A stretch of DNA of 64,000 bases, taken from contig NZ_CP085339.1 of NCBI RefSeq assembly GCF_020618475.1, positions 434,001 through 498,000 on the forward strand, in the 5' to 3' direction. This DNA comes from Haladaptatus halobius (GTDB lineage Archaea > Halobacteriota > Halobacteria > Halobacteriales > Haladaptataceae). The translations under genes were made by a program, and so were the position numbers. The notes under the pieces were generated by a model. That model was not told the origin of the DNA, ran no database searches, and saw only the letters and a program-made list of their open reading frames with translations. Shown here piece by piece: positions 48,434 to 56,458 of this stretch; the first letter of the stretch is position 1, and every line of letters starts with the position of its first letter.

Positions 48434-49648
48434 ATGAAGTGTATAGTGGTGCTATGCACTCTTCTCACCGGCTCACTGGCTACCGCTCAAATACCGCAAT
48501 CAGCACAGTCGAGTGATACCCAGATTGAATACCAATCGTGCAAATCAGTTGCAGTGAACGGCGAGCGGTATTTTAGAGTCGTCTTACAATTTCGTTCGGG
48601 TTCCCAGTCGTTTTATGGCCCGTATAGCGGTCACAACGTCTTTCACGGGGAGGGACAATACGCAGGGGAAGATATCGTCAGTGTGAGTGTCAACACATTT
48701 GGCTCGACCATTACCAAAGATAATCCTCTGCCGTGTAACTCTGGTTCAACGACTAGTACCACGATACCACCAACTAGCACAACAACAACATTAACGACTA
48801 GCACGACCACACCACCGACCATCACAACGACCACGACATTCACGACGACTTCTCCATCAACTACTTCGCAGAGTTCAACGACGCAGAACACTGAATCGCG
48901 TGAATCGTCCACGTCATCTATTACATCGATTTCAACGAGTGAGGGAGGAGAAACCACCACACAGCCGGTTCAATCTCCAGTAGATTCTTCGACGTCCCGA
49001 CCGACGACAGAGGAAAATAATAGTACAGGAAACGTCCTGCAGTCTCAGGGCGACGCAGGAACATCCCAAAACAGGTCGAGGAGTTTTCCATCGATTCTAC
49101 TCACTTTGTTTGCTGTTGTGGGTCTCCTTGGTCTGGTTGGTGCCATTGTAGGCTGGAAGTATCGCGATAGAATTTTCTTGGGTAGCCCGACTGCAATCGA
49201 AATAGACGAGCAATTTGATAGTTTAACAGAGAGGGATATCTTTGATTTCGTCACACGAAACCCAGGAACGAACATAGCATCCATCGCAGAGAATTTGGAG
49301 GTTAGTCAATCGACGGTGCAGAATCATCTTCGTAATCTCACCGCAGATGGGTATCTCGATACGCAATCATTACAGGGATCGAATCGATACTTCGTGGCGG
49401 GGGAAGATGGTCAATACGATCGCTCAGTCGCCGCTGCGTTCGCAAACGAGGAGTTGCGTGAACTCATCAGTACACTTCATCAACACGGCCCACTGTCTGG
49501 ATCGAAATTGAGTGGGATCACCGAGAAAGACCAATTGACAATTTTGCGTCAATTAGACGAGCTTGAAGAGAGGGGTATCATTAACCGAGTTCGTGATGGG
49601 GATCAGACTAAAAATGAACTCACCATCAACTTGCCAGCAAAAAATTAA
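48434..49648 (+). CDS. Membrane-anchored winged-helix regulator with Thr-rich ectodomain
   Basis: 404 residues from ATG 48434 (48404 also in frame). A signal peptide (Val-Val-Leu-Cys-Thr-Leu-Leu-Thr-Gly-Ser-Leu-Ala) precedes a small extracellular domain with two Cys (about 30-105). A long Thr/Ser stalk follows (about 105-225), then one membrane helix (Ile-Leu-Leu-Thr-Leu-Phe-Ala-Val-Val-Gly-Leu-Leu-Gly). After it come two cytoplasmic winged-helix units: Thr-Asn-Ile-Ala-Ser-Ile-Ala-Glu-Asn-Leu-Glu-Val-Ser-Gln-Ser-Thr-Val and a second ending in Leu-Glu-Glu-Arg-Gly-Ile-Ile. The design is a one-protein receptor that acts directly on DNA. Confidence 0.8.
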   Translation: MKCIVVLCTLLTGSLATAQIPQSAQSSDTQIEYQSCKSVAVNGERYFRVVLQFRSGSQSFYGPYSGHNVFHGEGQYAGEDIVSVSVNTFGSTITKDNPLPCNSGSTTSTTIPPTSTTTTLTTSTTTPPTITTTTTFTTTSPSTTSQSSTTQNTESRESSTSSITSISTSEGGETTTQPVQSPVDSSTSRPTTEENNSTGNVLQSQGDAGTSQNRSRSFPSILLTLFAVVGLLGLVGAIVGWKYRDRIFLGSPTAIEIDEQFDSLTERDIFDFVTRNPGTNIASIAENLEVSQSTVQNHLRNLTADGYLDTQSLQGSNRYFVAGEDGQYDRSVAAAFANEELRELISTLHQHGPLSGSKLSGITEKDQLTILRQLDELEERGIINRVRDGDQTKNELTINLPAKN

Positions 49649-49674
49649 TTATTAACCTCCATCAGTCAGATCAT

Positions 49675-49852
49675 CAACTCGCCGATCACATGGTCGATGG
49701 AGACTATGTACTGGTGGTCAGCAGGCTTCTCGTGGCTCTCAGTGGTGACGTCGATGCGTCCGGGCTTGGATGTCGAAGGAGAACTGTTCGGCCTGTGCGC
49801 GTTTGTGTGCCGTCTCGTCAGCTTCAAGTTGCGTAGGCGATTTCGTTGACAT
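49675..49852 (-). pseudogene. SWIM 5' part
   Basis: From ATG 49852: Met-Ser-Thr-Lys-Ser-Pro-Thr-Gln-Leu-Glu-Ala-Asp-Glu-Thr, Glu-Gln-Phe-Ser-Phe-Asp-Ile-Gln-Ala, then a shift and Glu-Lys-Pro-Ala-Asp-His-Gln-Tyr. It ends before the zinc finger, just downstream of the preceding gene's stop. Confidence 0.55.
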
Positions 49853-49935
49853 GGTCTTCTGGACCTCATTCAGGAAGACCGATGTCGGGTGTACCAGCAC
49901 CCGGCGCATTTTCACACGCCCGAGGGCACCGTTCT
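49853..49935 (-). repeat. Conserved hairpin leader of SWIM genes, copy 3
   Basis: The stem GTCGGGTG (49884-49891) / CACCCGGC (49898-49905) lies directly upstream of the SWIM start at 49852. Sequence on both sides matches the copies at 33571 and 13265. Confidence 0.5.
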
Positions 49936-49939
49936 TCCT

Positions 49940-50440
49940 ACCAAGTACTTGGCTGAAGCGGCTTTTGCACTGACACCCGTGCAGGAGGAGAACGAAATTT
50001 AGAGTGCTCCTCAACGTTAGTATTGTATACCAATACTACCACAAGCGTCGTATCAAGAAGTGCGACTGAGGGATGGTGAGGAGAAATTTGCTTGATGAGG
50101 AGAAATGAGAGGTAGTACTCTCAAACAAAGAAGTCGGTTAGAGTGAGACCTGTTTGGGCTCCGATTTGGGGACGTCATTCAGCCTCCTCCTAGCTAGCGC
50201 GCATAGAGCAATTCGCTCTCACCGTCATCATAATCACTCTCGGCCCGCCGATGATGAGATCTATCTCTCGGGTGCTGCCACCACCCACAATCGACTCCGG
50301 ATAGCGCCCGTCATATTCGAATTCATAGCTCTGTTGAACCCTCAACAGATGATACGAATCGCGTACTGACTACAGTCTCTATCATTGAATACCTGTAGAA
50401 AGAGCCAGAAAGTTCCACAAAGATTAGATACGTGTTGTGA
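49940..50440. other. Stretch without recognised genes
   Basis: A plus-strand frame at 50154-50369 (71 codons) has no known features. The rest is AT-rich with scattered stops. Confidence 0.4.
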
Positions 50441-50452
50441 ATGTGTTATCAC

Positions 50453-50653
50453 ATGTCCTCCAATAGCGAACTGATCAGCTGGACGAATCCAGAGTATGTC
50501 GCAGCGGTTGTGAGCATTCTTTCTCTGGGCGCATTAGTGTTCTACAGTTCGCTCACTCAGTCAGGCCCAACTGTTGATGAGATCATTTTAGTTGGTCTCG
50601 TCACCACGCTTCCTGCTACTATCGCCTACGAACTTGCTCGTAGCTTTCAGTGA
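50453..50653 (+). CDS. Small two-span membrane protein
   Basis: 66 residues from ATG 50453. Two hydrophobic helices (Val-Ala-Ala-Val-Val-Ser-Ile-Leu-Ser-Leu-Gly-Ala-Leu-Val, and Ile-Ile-Leu-Val-Gly-Leu-Val-Thr-Thr-Leu) with a short acidic loop between. Not recognised. The neighbour at 50777 is a similar small membrane protein. Confidence 0.55.
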   Translation: MSSNSELISWTNPEYVAAVVSILSLGALVFYSSLTQSGPTVDEIILVGLVTTLPATIAYELARSFQ

Positions 50654-50776
50654 CCGATACGCGCTCTGTATCTCGCAGAGCCTCACCGAACCCCCGAGCA
50701 GCTGTCAGTAGGAGTTGCGAAATTCAGAGGGTGTATTCAACGGAGAATATTTGATATAGAGAGTTTATGGAAAATT

Positions 50777-50974
50777 ATGGGATTACCCTCCTCAACATTT
50801 GGTCGAGTTATTCTACTACTGATTGTAATACTGGTTATTCTTCCTATTGCAGGGGTCACGACGTATATCACCTTACCTCTAGCAATTGTGCTGGCAATTG
50901 CGCTTGCCGTCAGGAGTGAAAGCCGATCGTCCGACTACGAGTCGGTAGATGGAGGAAAGCAGGACAACCGATGA
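50777..50974 (+). CDS. Small two-span membrane protein
   Basis: 65 residues. Two closely spaced helices (Val-Ile-Leu-Leu-Leu-Ile-Val-Ile-Leu-Val-Ile-Leu and Leu-Pro-Leu-Ala-Ile-Val-Leu-Ala-Ile-Ala-Leu-Ala) and a polar tail with Ser, Asp and Glu. Not recognised. Confidence 0.55.
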   Translation: MGLPSSTFGRVILLLIVILVILPIAGVTTYITLPLAIVLAIALAVRSESRSSDYESVDGGKQDNR

Positions 50975-50983
50975 AACAATCGC

Positions 50984-51094
50984 TCAACACCACAGGAGAA
51001 TGCCGATGAAAATTGCGACGAGAATTACGAATAAGACTGCAAAAATCGCTAACAGTCGATAGTGTGGCTCTGGGTGGTGATCCACGCTCTTCAT
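50984..51094 (-). CDS. Very short membrane peptide
   Basis: 36 residues from ATG 51094: Met-Lys-Ser-Val-Asp-His-His-Pro-Glu-Pro-His-Tyr, then one hydrophobic helix (Leu-Leu-Ala-Ile-Phe-Ala-Val-Leu-Phe-Val-Ile-Leu-Val-Ala-Ile-Phe) ending Leu-Trp-Cys. The polar His/Pro-rich head and helix look like a real small membrane protein. It is convergent with the gene at 50777, ten bases away. Confidence 0.4.
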   Translation of the reverse strand: MKSVDHHPEPHYRLLAIFAVLFVILVAIFIGILLWC

Positions 51095-51214
51095 CGTTCG
51101 TGATGCTGAAATACAAGAACTGGAACGCTAAATACTTTCAGAGCTTTCGAACACTCTTAAACTGGCGAAAACGCGGTAGAGAGGAAAAGAACGAACGAGA
51201 GTAGAAAGAGCTTG

Positions 51215-51330
51215 GATGGCTACGTCGGACAGTATACAGGTTTTGAACGGACTTGGCGAAGCGAGAGATTCACAAGAAGCCCGAGGTGCGTTGCGGGATC
51301 TGGATTTGGCCCAAACTTGTGAAACGAAAG
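51215..51330 (+). pseudogene. Remnant of the second HTH-like family
   Basis: Leu-Arg-Arg-Thr-Val-Tyr, then in the next frames Val-Leu-Asn-Gly-Leu-Gly-Glu-Ala and Glu-Ile-His-Lys-Lys-Pro-Glu-Val-Arg-Cys-Gly-Ile-Trp, like 4544-4645. Two shifts. Confidence 0.4.
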
Positions 51331-51487
51331 GTCAGATGGCTTTGTAGAAAACCAAGCGAGAAAATCTCGTGCCTTCTCACTGTTTCACTGGAATCGATTT
51401 CTAGCTACTTGCGAAAAACACATTGTTCTTCTCCGTAAGGGAGGTTCTCAGATAGTAGCTGTTTCAAACCATGGGTATTATTTATAG

Positions 51488-51679
51488 GTGGCTCCGAGGT
51501 CGGGTGTGACTCCCTTTGAATCGTCTTTCGACGAGGATCAAGAATTAGCAAGCAGTGGGTACCGAATTACCGTCGATGAGGGCCGCGAATCGTTTTTTGC
51601 AATTTGTATCGAAGAACCCGATAGTGAGACTGCGTGGATTATGTCGGACACCGTCCGATCACTGGAAGAGATGCAGTAG
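51488..51679 (+). CDS. Small acidic haloarchaeal protein
   Basis: 63 residues from GTG 51488 (GTG 51506 is an alternative). Acidic, with Gly-Tyr-Arg-Ile-Thr-Val-Asp-Glu and the end Thr-Ala-Trp-Ile-Met-Ser-Asp-Thr-Val-Arg-Ser-Leu. The Ala-Trp-Ile-x-Ser-Asp pattern occurs in a small haloarchaeal family of unknown function (possibly DUF7331). Confidence 0.5.
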   Translation: MAPRSGVTPFESSFDEDQELASSGYRITVDEGRESFFAICIEEPDSETAWIMSDTVRSLEEMQ

Positions 51680-51730
51680 GTCATCAGTCCAAATATGATG
51701 AGCTCAGCGAACAAGTATCGACAGTCTCAT

Positions 51731-51931
51731 CTAACTGTCTCCCCCGATCCATTCGACGACATCGATATTCCGACCGCCGAGATCAATCTCGTCCACTTTC
51801 TTGTGTTCGCCATCCCCGACAGGGTTCTCAAACTCGCCGAAATAATAGCCACCGCTGTACTGGCCATCATCGGTGACAGTGATTTCGAAGACGGTGCCAC
51901 AAACCACACATGGTCGTTCAATCGTCTTCAT
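51731..51931 (-). CDS. Small CxxC haloarchaeal protein
   Basis: 66 residues from ATG 51931. Starts Met-Lys-Thr-Ile-Glu-Arg-Pro-Cys-Val-Val-Cys-Gly-Thr-Val-Phe-Glu with one CxxC, then Tyr-Ser-Gly-Gly-Tyr-Tyr-Phe-Gly-Glu-Phe. The pair of Cys may bind zinc in a dimer. It starts 23 bases after the Thr-rich gene and may be in its operon. Function unknown. Confidence 0.6.
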   Translation of the reverse strand: MKTIERPCVVCGTVFEITVTDDGQYSGGYYFGEFENPVGDGEHKKVDEIDLGGRNIDVVEWIGGDS

Positions 51932-51953
51932 GGGTATTGTGCTCGTCTAGTGC

Positions 51954-52436
51954 CTACTGTGAGTGATACGGTTGTGTGGTGTCATCGCCATTTTCTGGGG
52001 TGGTAGCGGGTTCAGGTTCAGTCGTCGGTTCAGGGGCCTTAGTAGACGTTTCCTCACTGTCCTCAGTGGGCTTATCCTCTTCAGCCGCTGTCGTGGTGGT
52101 CGACTATGGCCCATGAGTCGTCGTTGTTTGCTGGGATTCGTCTGCCGTGGTAGTTGATTCTTCTTCCTCTTTTGTCCGCCATGAACCGTCATCAGCTGTA
52201 GTAGACGTTGATTCAGTACTCGTCCTCACAGTGGAATCAGCAGTAGTTGTGGTTAGTGTTGAGTCTTGTGTTGTAGTGGTTCGTGTCTCTGTTTGTGACC
52301 AGCTCCAATCCGTACCAATGAGCCGCATGTACCGTTTCGTTTGCTGAATTCCTGCCTGCAATGAGCGACCGGCTCGTTTCGCCTCAACGTTCAATTGCGA
52401 ACGACAGAAAACATGCACGAGTTCAATTCGCAGCAT
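51954..52436 (-). pseudogene. Thr/Ser/Glu-rich protein with an in-frame TAG
   Basis: 160 codons from ATG 52436. The first 50 residues are basic and Arg/Gln-rich (Ala-Lys-Arg-Ala-Gly-Arg-Ser-Leu-Gln-Ala-Gly-Ile-Gln-Gln-Thr). Then comes a low-complexity Thr/Ser/Glu region. A TAG at 52104-52106 splits it, and the same composition continues in frame (Thr-Thr-Glu-Pro-Glu-Pro-Ala-Thr-Thr) to 51954. A CAG (Gln) to TAG change would explain it. No family recognised. No signal peptide. Confidence 0.5.
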
Positions 52437-52565
52437 TATATCCTGAATCGAACGCTGCTTTTGTCGTGTTCTATCGACTAGGGGTAGTCGAGACCGATAA
52501 TATGGATCCCCAACAATGAACCGCGCACCGGCGAGGTGAAGGTTTAACGTGCCAATTTTAGTCCG

Positions 52566-53204
52566 TCAATCCTCTACTATGAGGCCTCTTGCAAACGTTG
52601 ATATCATTTCCTCCCGGATATGAGAATATATCCCGTCTTGGATCACCTCTAGATCAGCCGTGTATTCCTCGTACTCATCCTTATGGAGGACTAAGAAACC
52701 GAGAGATGATCCCATGAGCGCCAGTACCGTTATCGGCTCCATCTCCGAGATCGGCCCCTCACTCTGCGCTTGGATCTCTTCGATTGGTGGAACAAATGCT
52801 TCCATCTCCTTCCGCTCTATCTCGGCAAGTCGATCAGATGAGATATCGCCGAGAACGTCTCGATAGTCTTGTCTGAGAAATACCTCTTGGACGAATTCAT
52901 TTTCCTCTCCAAACTCAGTGTAACAGCGAAAGAACTGCTCAAGGCATTCTTGAGGCTCCTCGATTCCCTTCAGTTCTGACTGCAATTGCTCCATAAACTC
53001 GTCTAATTCGCGCTTGAAGATCTCCACGTAGATGTCTGATTTCGCGTCGAAAAATTGGTAGAACGTGGGTTTAGCAATGCCAACCGGATCAGTGATATCC
53101 TTCACGGTCGTTTTCGCCGGCCCATACGTCACCAACAGCTCTCGACCAGTTTGGATGAGTTCCTCGTGTATCCGGTCTCGCTCATCATCGCTGAATTTTC
53201 GCAT
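52566..53204 (-). CDS. TetR/AcrR-family regulator divergent from an ABC exporter
   Basis: 212 residues. Helix-turn-helix at about 13-60: Tyr-Gly-Pro-Ala-Lys-Thr-Thr-Val-Lys-Asp-Ile, then Ile-Ala-Lys-Pro-Thr-Phe-Tyr-Gln-Phe-Phe-Asp-Ala-Lys. The ligand domain is acidic. It is transcribed away from the ABC exporter genes at 53300-54995, with two short inverted repeats in the shared promoter region, and so is probably their repressor. Confidence 0.9.
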   Translation of the reverse strand: MRKFSDDERDRIHEELIQTGRELLVTYGPAKTTVKDITDPVGIAKPTFYQFFDAKSDIYVEIFKRELDEFMEQLQSELKGIEEPQECLEQFFRCYTEFGEENEFVQEVFLRQDYRDVLGDISSDRLAEIERKEMEAFVPPIEEIQAQSEGPISEMEPITVLALMGSSLGFLVLHKDEYEEYTADLEVIQDGIYSHIREEMISTFARGLIVED

Positions 53205-53230
53205 ATCCTCACTGGGTTTTGAGAACCTAT

Positions 53231-53280
53231 AACCGAATCGGTTTTCAGTTATTACTCTAAAACCAAAACGAATATTTGGT
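53231..53280. promoter_or_regulatory. Likely operators between TetR and ABC genes
   Basis: AACCGAATCGGTT (53231-53243) is a perfect palindrome around a central base. ACCAAAACGAATATTTGGT (53262-53280) has perfect 6-base arms. Both lie in the 95 bases between the two divergent starts. Confidence 0.5.
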
Positions 53281-53299
53281 CATGGCGGCCATGTGGGGT

Positions 53300-54217
53300 A
53301 TGGCCACAATTGAAGTGTCCGACTTGACAAAAGACTACGGGAGTGTCCTCGGCGTAGACTCGCTCTCATTCACCGTCGAGGACGGAGAGATTTTCGGCTT
53401 CCTCGGCCCAAACGGTGCCGGCAAGACAACCACAATTCGAACGCTTCTCGGGTTACTCGAACCGACGTCTGGAACAGCAACCGTCCTCGGAGCAGACGTC
53501 CACGACGAAGATGCGCTCATCGACGCCAAGCAGCGAATCGGGTATTTGCCGGCGCATCTCGGATTCAACGAGGAAGTGATGGGTACTGAAGTCCTCGACT
53601 ACCACGCGTCGATCAAAGGTGACTCCCGCCGGGACGAACTCCTTGATATATTCACACCCCCGGTCAAGCGTCCTATCCGGGAGTATTCGACCGGAAACAA
53701 GCGCATGCTCGGAATCGTCCAAGCGTTCATGCACGATCCCGAACTCGTGATCATGGACGAACCGACGTCCGGTCTGGATCCGCTCATGCAGGAGGAATTC
53801 AACGAGTTCGTCAGAAACGAGCGCAAGCGCGGGAAGACGCTGTTCTTCTCGTCACACGTGTTGAGCGAGGTTCGACGCGTCTGTGACCGAGTTGGAATCC
53901 TTCGTGACGGGAAACTCGTCGGACTAGAGGACATCGAGACGTTACTGGGACGGGGTGGCAAGCGGGTGCAACTCCAGACGACGGACGAGGCCAGAGCAGA
54001 TCTCACATCGCTTGACGGCGTTATTGATGTGGAAACGTTCGCTGAGGGAATCCAGTTCATCTATACTGGTGAGTACAACACGCTCCTCCGCGAGCTCGCA
54101 ACCCACGACGTTCGTGAAATCGAAATTAGCGAGCCACCGCTCGAAGACGTCTTCATGCACTACTACGGGGCAGATGGGGCGGCCGAACCCAGTCAGGAGG
54201 TGCATTCGGATGCTTGA
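53300..54217 (+). CDS. ABC exporter ATP-binding protein
   Basis: 305 residues from ATG 53300 (ATGs at 53282 and 53291 are also in frame). Walker A Gly-Pro-Asn-Gly-Ala-Gly-Lys-Thr-Thr, a degenerate signature Tyr-Ser-Thr-Gly-Asn-Lys-Arg-Met in place of Leu-Ser-Gly-Gly-Gln, Walker B Leu-Val-Ile-Met-Asp-Glu-Pro and switch His in Ser-Ser-His-Val-Leu-Ser. It drives the permease encoded next, whose start overlaps it by eight bases. This CcmA/NatA type exports drugs or ions. TetR control is likely. Confidence 0.92.
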   Translation: MATIEVSDLTKDYGSVLGVDSLSFTVEDGEIFGFLGPNGAGKTTTIRTLLGLLEPTSGTATVLGADVHDEDALIDAKQRIGYLPAHLGFNEEVMGTEVLDYHASIKGDSRRDELLDIFTPPVKRPIREYSTGNKRMLGIVQAFMHDPELVIMDEPTSGLDPLMQEEFNEFVRNERKRGKTLFFSSHVLSEVRRVCDRVGILRDGKLVGLEDIETLLGRGGKRVQLQTTDEARADLTSLDGVIDVETFAEGIQFIYTGEYNTLLRELATHDVREIEISEPPLEDVFMHYYGADGAAEPSQEVHSDA

Positions 54218-54995
54218 AACTACCCAGTACGAGATGAGCCGTCGGCTCCGCGGAACAGCGATTCTGACGGTTGGTGTCAGTCTCTACGTGGCTTTTATCG
54301 TCTGGTATTTCTCTCTCTTGGACCCTTCAGCATTCGAGCAGGTGGCCCAGTCGTTGCCGCCTGCGATGCTGGATGCATTCGGTATCCAGGAACTCGGATC
54401 GATTGAGGGATTCCTCGGTGGGCAGATCTACACGTTCGTATGGTTGCTCGGGCTCGGGATCTACTTCGCATACGCTGCCGCGGGACTGGTTGCGAGTGAT
54501 ATCGAAAGTGATCGGATGGATCTGTTGCTCTCGTTCCCCGTTTCTCGAAGCCAGCTACTCATCGAGAAGTTTGCATCGTTGCTCCTCCCTCTGATCACAC
54601 TGAACGTGGTTGTGGGCGGCGCCGCCTACGGCCTTGTGTTGGCGATTGGCGAGACGATTGATCCGATGTATCTTGCGTTGGCTCACCTCCTCTCGATCCC
54701 GTATCTCCTCGTCTGTGCAGCGATTGGCATGGTTCTCTCGGTGCTCGTGGATCGAACGTCAGTTGCAGAACGAGCCGCTATCGGAGTGGTGTTCGTGCTC
54801 TGGCTCGTCGAGTCAGCCGTCGGCGCGGCAGAGGACTTCGCGTGGATTCAAAATATTAGCCCAACTCACTACTACTCTCCTACCCCGGTTCTTATCGACG
54901 GCACGTATGAATTGATGGATACTGGAATTCTGCTTGCTGGATTTCTGGTCTTGCTCGTTGCGAGTCAAGTGCTGTTCCAGCGTCGAGATATCTAA
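54210..54995 (+). CDS. ABC-2-type exporter permease
   Basis: 261 residues from ATG 54210 with six hydrophobic spans: a first helix after a short cytoplasmic start, a large first outer loop, and the ABC-2 pattern Asp-Ile-Glu-Ser-Asp-Arg-Met-Asp-Leu-Leu-Leu-Ser-Phe-Pro-Val-Ser-Arg, the cytoplasmic loop typical for NatB/ABC-2 permeases. It forms the membrane part with the preceding ATPase; substrate unknown. Confidence 0.9.
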   Translation: MLETTQYEMSRRLRGTAILTVGVSLYVAFIVWYFSLLDPSAFEQVAQSLPPAMLDAFGIQELGSIEGFLGGQIYTFVWLLGLGIYFAYAAAGLVASDIESDRMDLLLSFPVSRSQLLIEKFASLLLPLITLNVVVGGAAYGLVLAIGETIDPMYLALAHLLSIPYLLVCAAIGMVLSVLVDRTSVAERAAIGVVFVLWLVESAVGAAEDFAWIQNISPTHYYSPTPVLIDGTYELMDTGILLAGFLVLLVASQVLFQRRDI

Positions 54996-55027
54996 TATAT
55001 CGATTGCTTCCGCCCAGTAGTAAATCG

Positions 55028-55447
55028 GTGACGCACGCTGGTTTCGGCGTACAGATGATTCTCAGTGCCGTCGCGTTGCTCGTGTTCGAAAACGGGACCG
55101 TGCTGTTCCCAGCCGCATTTTTCGCCATCGGAGGCTGGTTCATCCTCAACGCCGCGCAGACGATTCGTCACGAAGGGGCGACCATCTCCGAGGCGAACCT
55201 GGACGGCCACGACGTGTACCGTGACTACGTGGTCAGACGTGTCTTCGATACTCTCGACGGTCGTCCGCAAACCCGCCGCAAACTCGGCGAGTCGCTTGAG
55301 GCGGAGGATGCAGTTGTCGATGCGGCCATCGACCAACTGCAGGATAACGACGCGATCGAACAAGTCGGCAGCGAGTTCCGAATCTACGGGATAGACCGTC
55401 GATGTTCCCCACCCGCGTCGGTGAACTCCCTCAATCGTCATGTTTGA
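55028..55447 (+). CDS. Membrane protein with a small cytoplasmic winged-helix-like domain
   Basis: 139 residues from GTG 55028; TTG 55004 would add eight. Two hydrophobic stretches near the start (Met-Ile-Leu-Ser-Ala-Val-Ala-Leu-Leu-Val-Phe, Leu-Phe-Pro-Ala-Ala-Phe-Phe-Ala-Ile-Gly-Gly). Then comes a helical region that resembles a winged helix (Arg-Lys-Leu-Gly-Glu-Ser-Leu-Glu-Ala, Ala-Ala-Ile-Asp-Gln-Leu-Gln-Asp-Asn). It follows the permease by about 30 bases and could be in its operon. The last residues overlap the MazF-like frame and may be displaced. Confidence 0.5.
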   Translation: MTHAGFGVQMILSAVALLVFENGTVLFPAAFFAIGGWFILNAAQTIRHEGATISEANLDGHDVYRDYVVRRVFDTLDGRPQTRRKLGESLEAEDAVVDAAIDQLQDNDAIEQVGSEFRIYGIDRRCSPPASVNSLNRHV

Positions 55448-55698
55448 TTATCAGCGGTCAGGACCATCCGTTTGCTGGGCACCAGTATATTGCACTTGGA
55501 ATTACGACGAAGGAGTATCCCGAAGGTCACTCACTGGCGAACGCATTCGAGGCGGGCACACTGAATCGAGAGTCATTTGTCTCTTCGTGGGCCGTCGTTT
55601 CGCTCATGGACATCGATATTGACCGTGCAGTTGCTCGACTTACGATGGAGTTTGTGGACACCGCGGTCGAAACGATGACAGAGTACGTTTTCGAGTAA
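55402..55698 (+). pseudogene. PemK/MazF-family toxin lacking its N-terminus
   Basis: 98 codons. From Cys-Leu-Ile-Ile-Ser-Gly-Gln-Asp-His-Pro-Phe-Ala-Gly-His-Gln-Tyr-Ile-Ala-Leu-Gly the sequence follows haloarchaeal PemK/MazF-like proteins, with Val-Ser-Ser-Trp-Ala-Val-Val-Ser-Leu in the later strand. These are RNA-cleaving toxins of type II systems. The usual first strand (Arg-Arg-Gly-Asp-Val) is missing; the ATG at 55402 is inside the previous gene. No antitoxin gene is seen. Probably inactive. Confidence 0.5.
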
Positions 55699-55699
55699 T

Positions 55700-55890
55700 A
55701 TTCTCGTCTGTCCTCTAGTGAGTGTCACTCGTCGTCAGAATGAGCACAGTCTGTTAGTATGTGCTACTAACGAAAGCACGCTCTCAATCCGAAGCAAAAG
55801 TGATAGCAAGAACTTAAGCAGAAATCTGCAGTCCGCGAAAATCTTCCTCGTATCTAATCCTTGTCGTGAGAACTACTTAAACGAGAGTCG
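55700..55890. other. Short stretch, nothing recognised
   Basis: No clear coding frame between the MazF-like remnant and the SprT-like gene. Confidence 0.4.
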
Positions 55891-55891
55891 T

Positions 55892-56330
55892 TCAGTGACC
55901 ACCGACCTCCTCGACTCGAATCGGCCCACCACACTTGCTACAGCTGTACTGTTCGGGGTTGCGCACTGTCTTTGAGCGTCGATAGCGGGCAATCCGGCCG
56001 CCACAGTCCTCGCAGACGAGCCACCACTTCGGCGCAGTGAATCGCTCACAGTGTTGCGAGGTGTCCAGACTGTCAGTCCATCGAGCGAACGTTGCTCCGT
56101 GATCTGCTTCACCGAACTCGCGGTACTGCCACGCGTGGATGAGTTCGTGTCGGACGGTCGTACTGAATTGCTCCTTACCGTGATGTTCGTAGGCCTTCCA
56201 TGTCAGCGCAATCGTGATTTCCTCTGTTGTAGGGTCGTATTTGGTGACACCCGTCGCTGGACACGCTTCGAGACCGCCTAATCAATTGGGGCGCTGAAAA
56301 GTGGTCAGCGCCAGCTGTGACAAGTAAAGA
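55892..56330 (-). pseudogene. SprT-like zinc metalloprotease, nearly complete, N-terminal frameshift
   Basis: The best preserved SprT copy. Open from Gly-Val-Thr-Lys-Tyr-Asp-Pro-Thr-Thr-Glu-Glu-Ile through the active site Arg-His-Glu-Leu-Ile-His-Ala-Trp-Gln-Tyr, Glu-Ala-Asp-His-Gly-Ala, then Lys-Trp-Trp-Leu-Val-Cys-Glu-Asp-Cys-Gly-Gly and Cys-Ser-Lys-Cys-Gly-Gly (zinc ribbon). Upstream, His-Phe-Ser-Ala-Pro-Gln-Leu-Ile lies in another frame, so one indel near 56270 separates the N-terminal part, and no start codon is in frame. SprT/Spartan proteases cut proteins crosslinked to DNA. The catalytic core may be recently lost. Confidence 0.65.
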
Positions 56331-56458
56331 GGAGATTTTTCTCGGCACTGTCCAACTACACGGGGTAAAGTGAGAATAACCCAGGCTATAGTGGCTGACA
56401 CTCTGGGATCGATAGATTTTGCCCATGCGCTTATCCCTTCCCAATCCATGCATTCACT

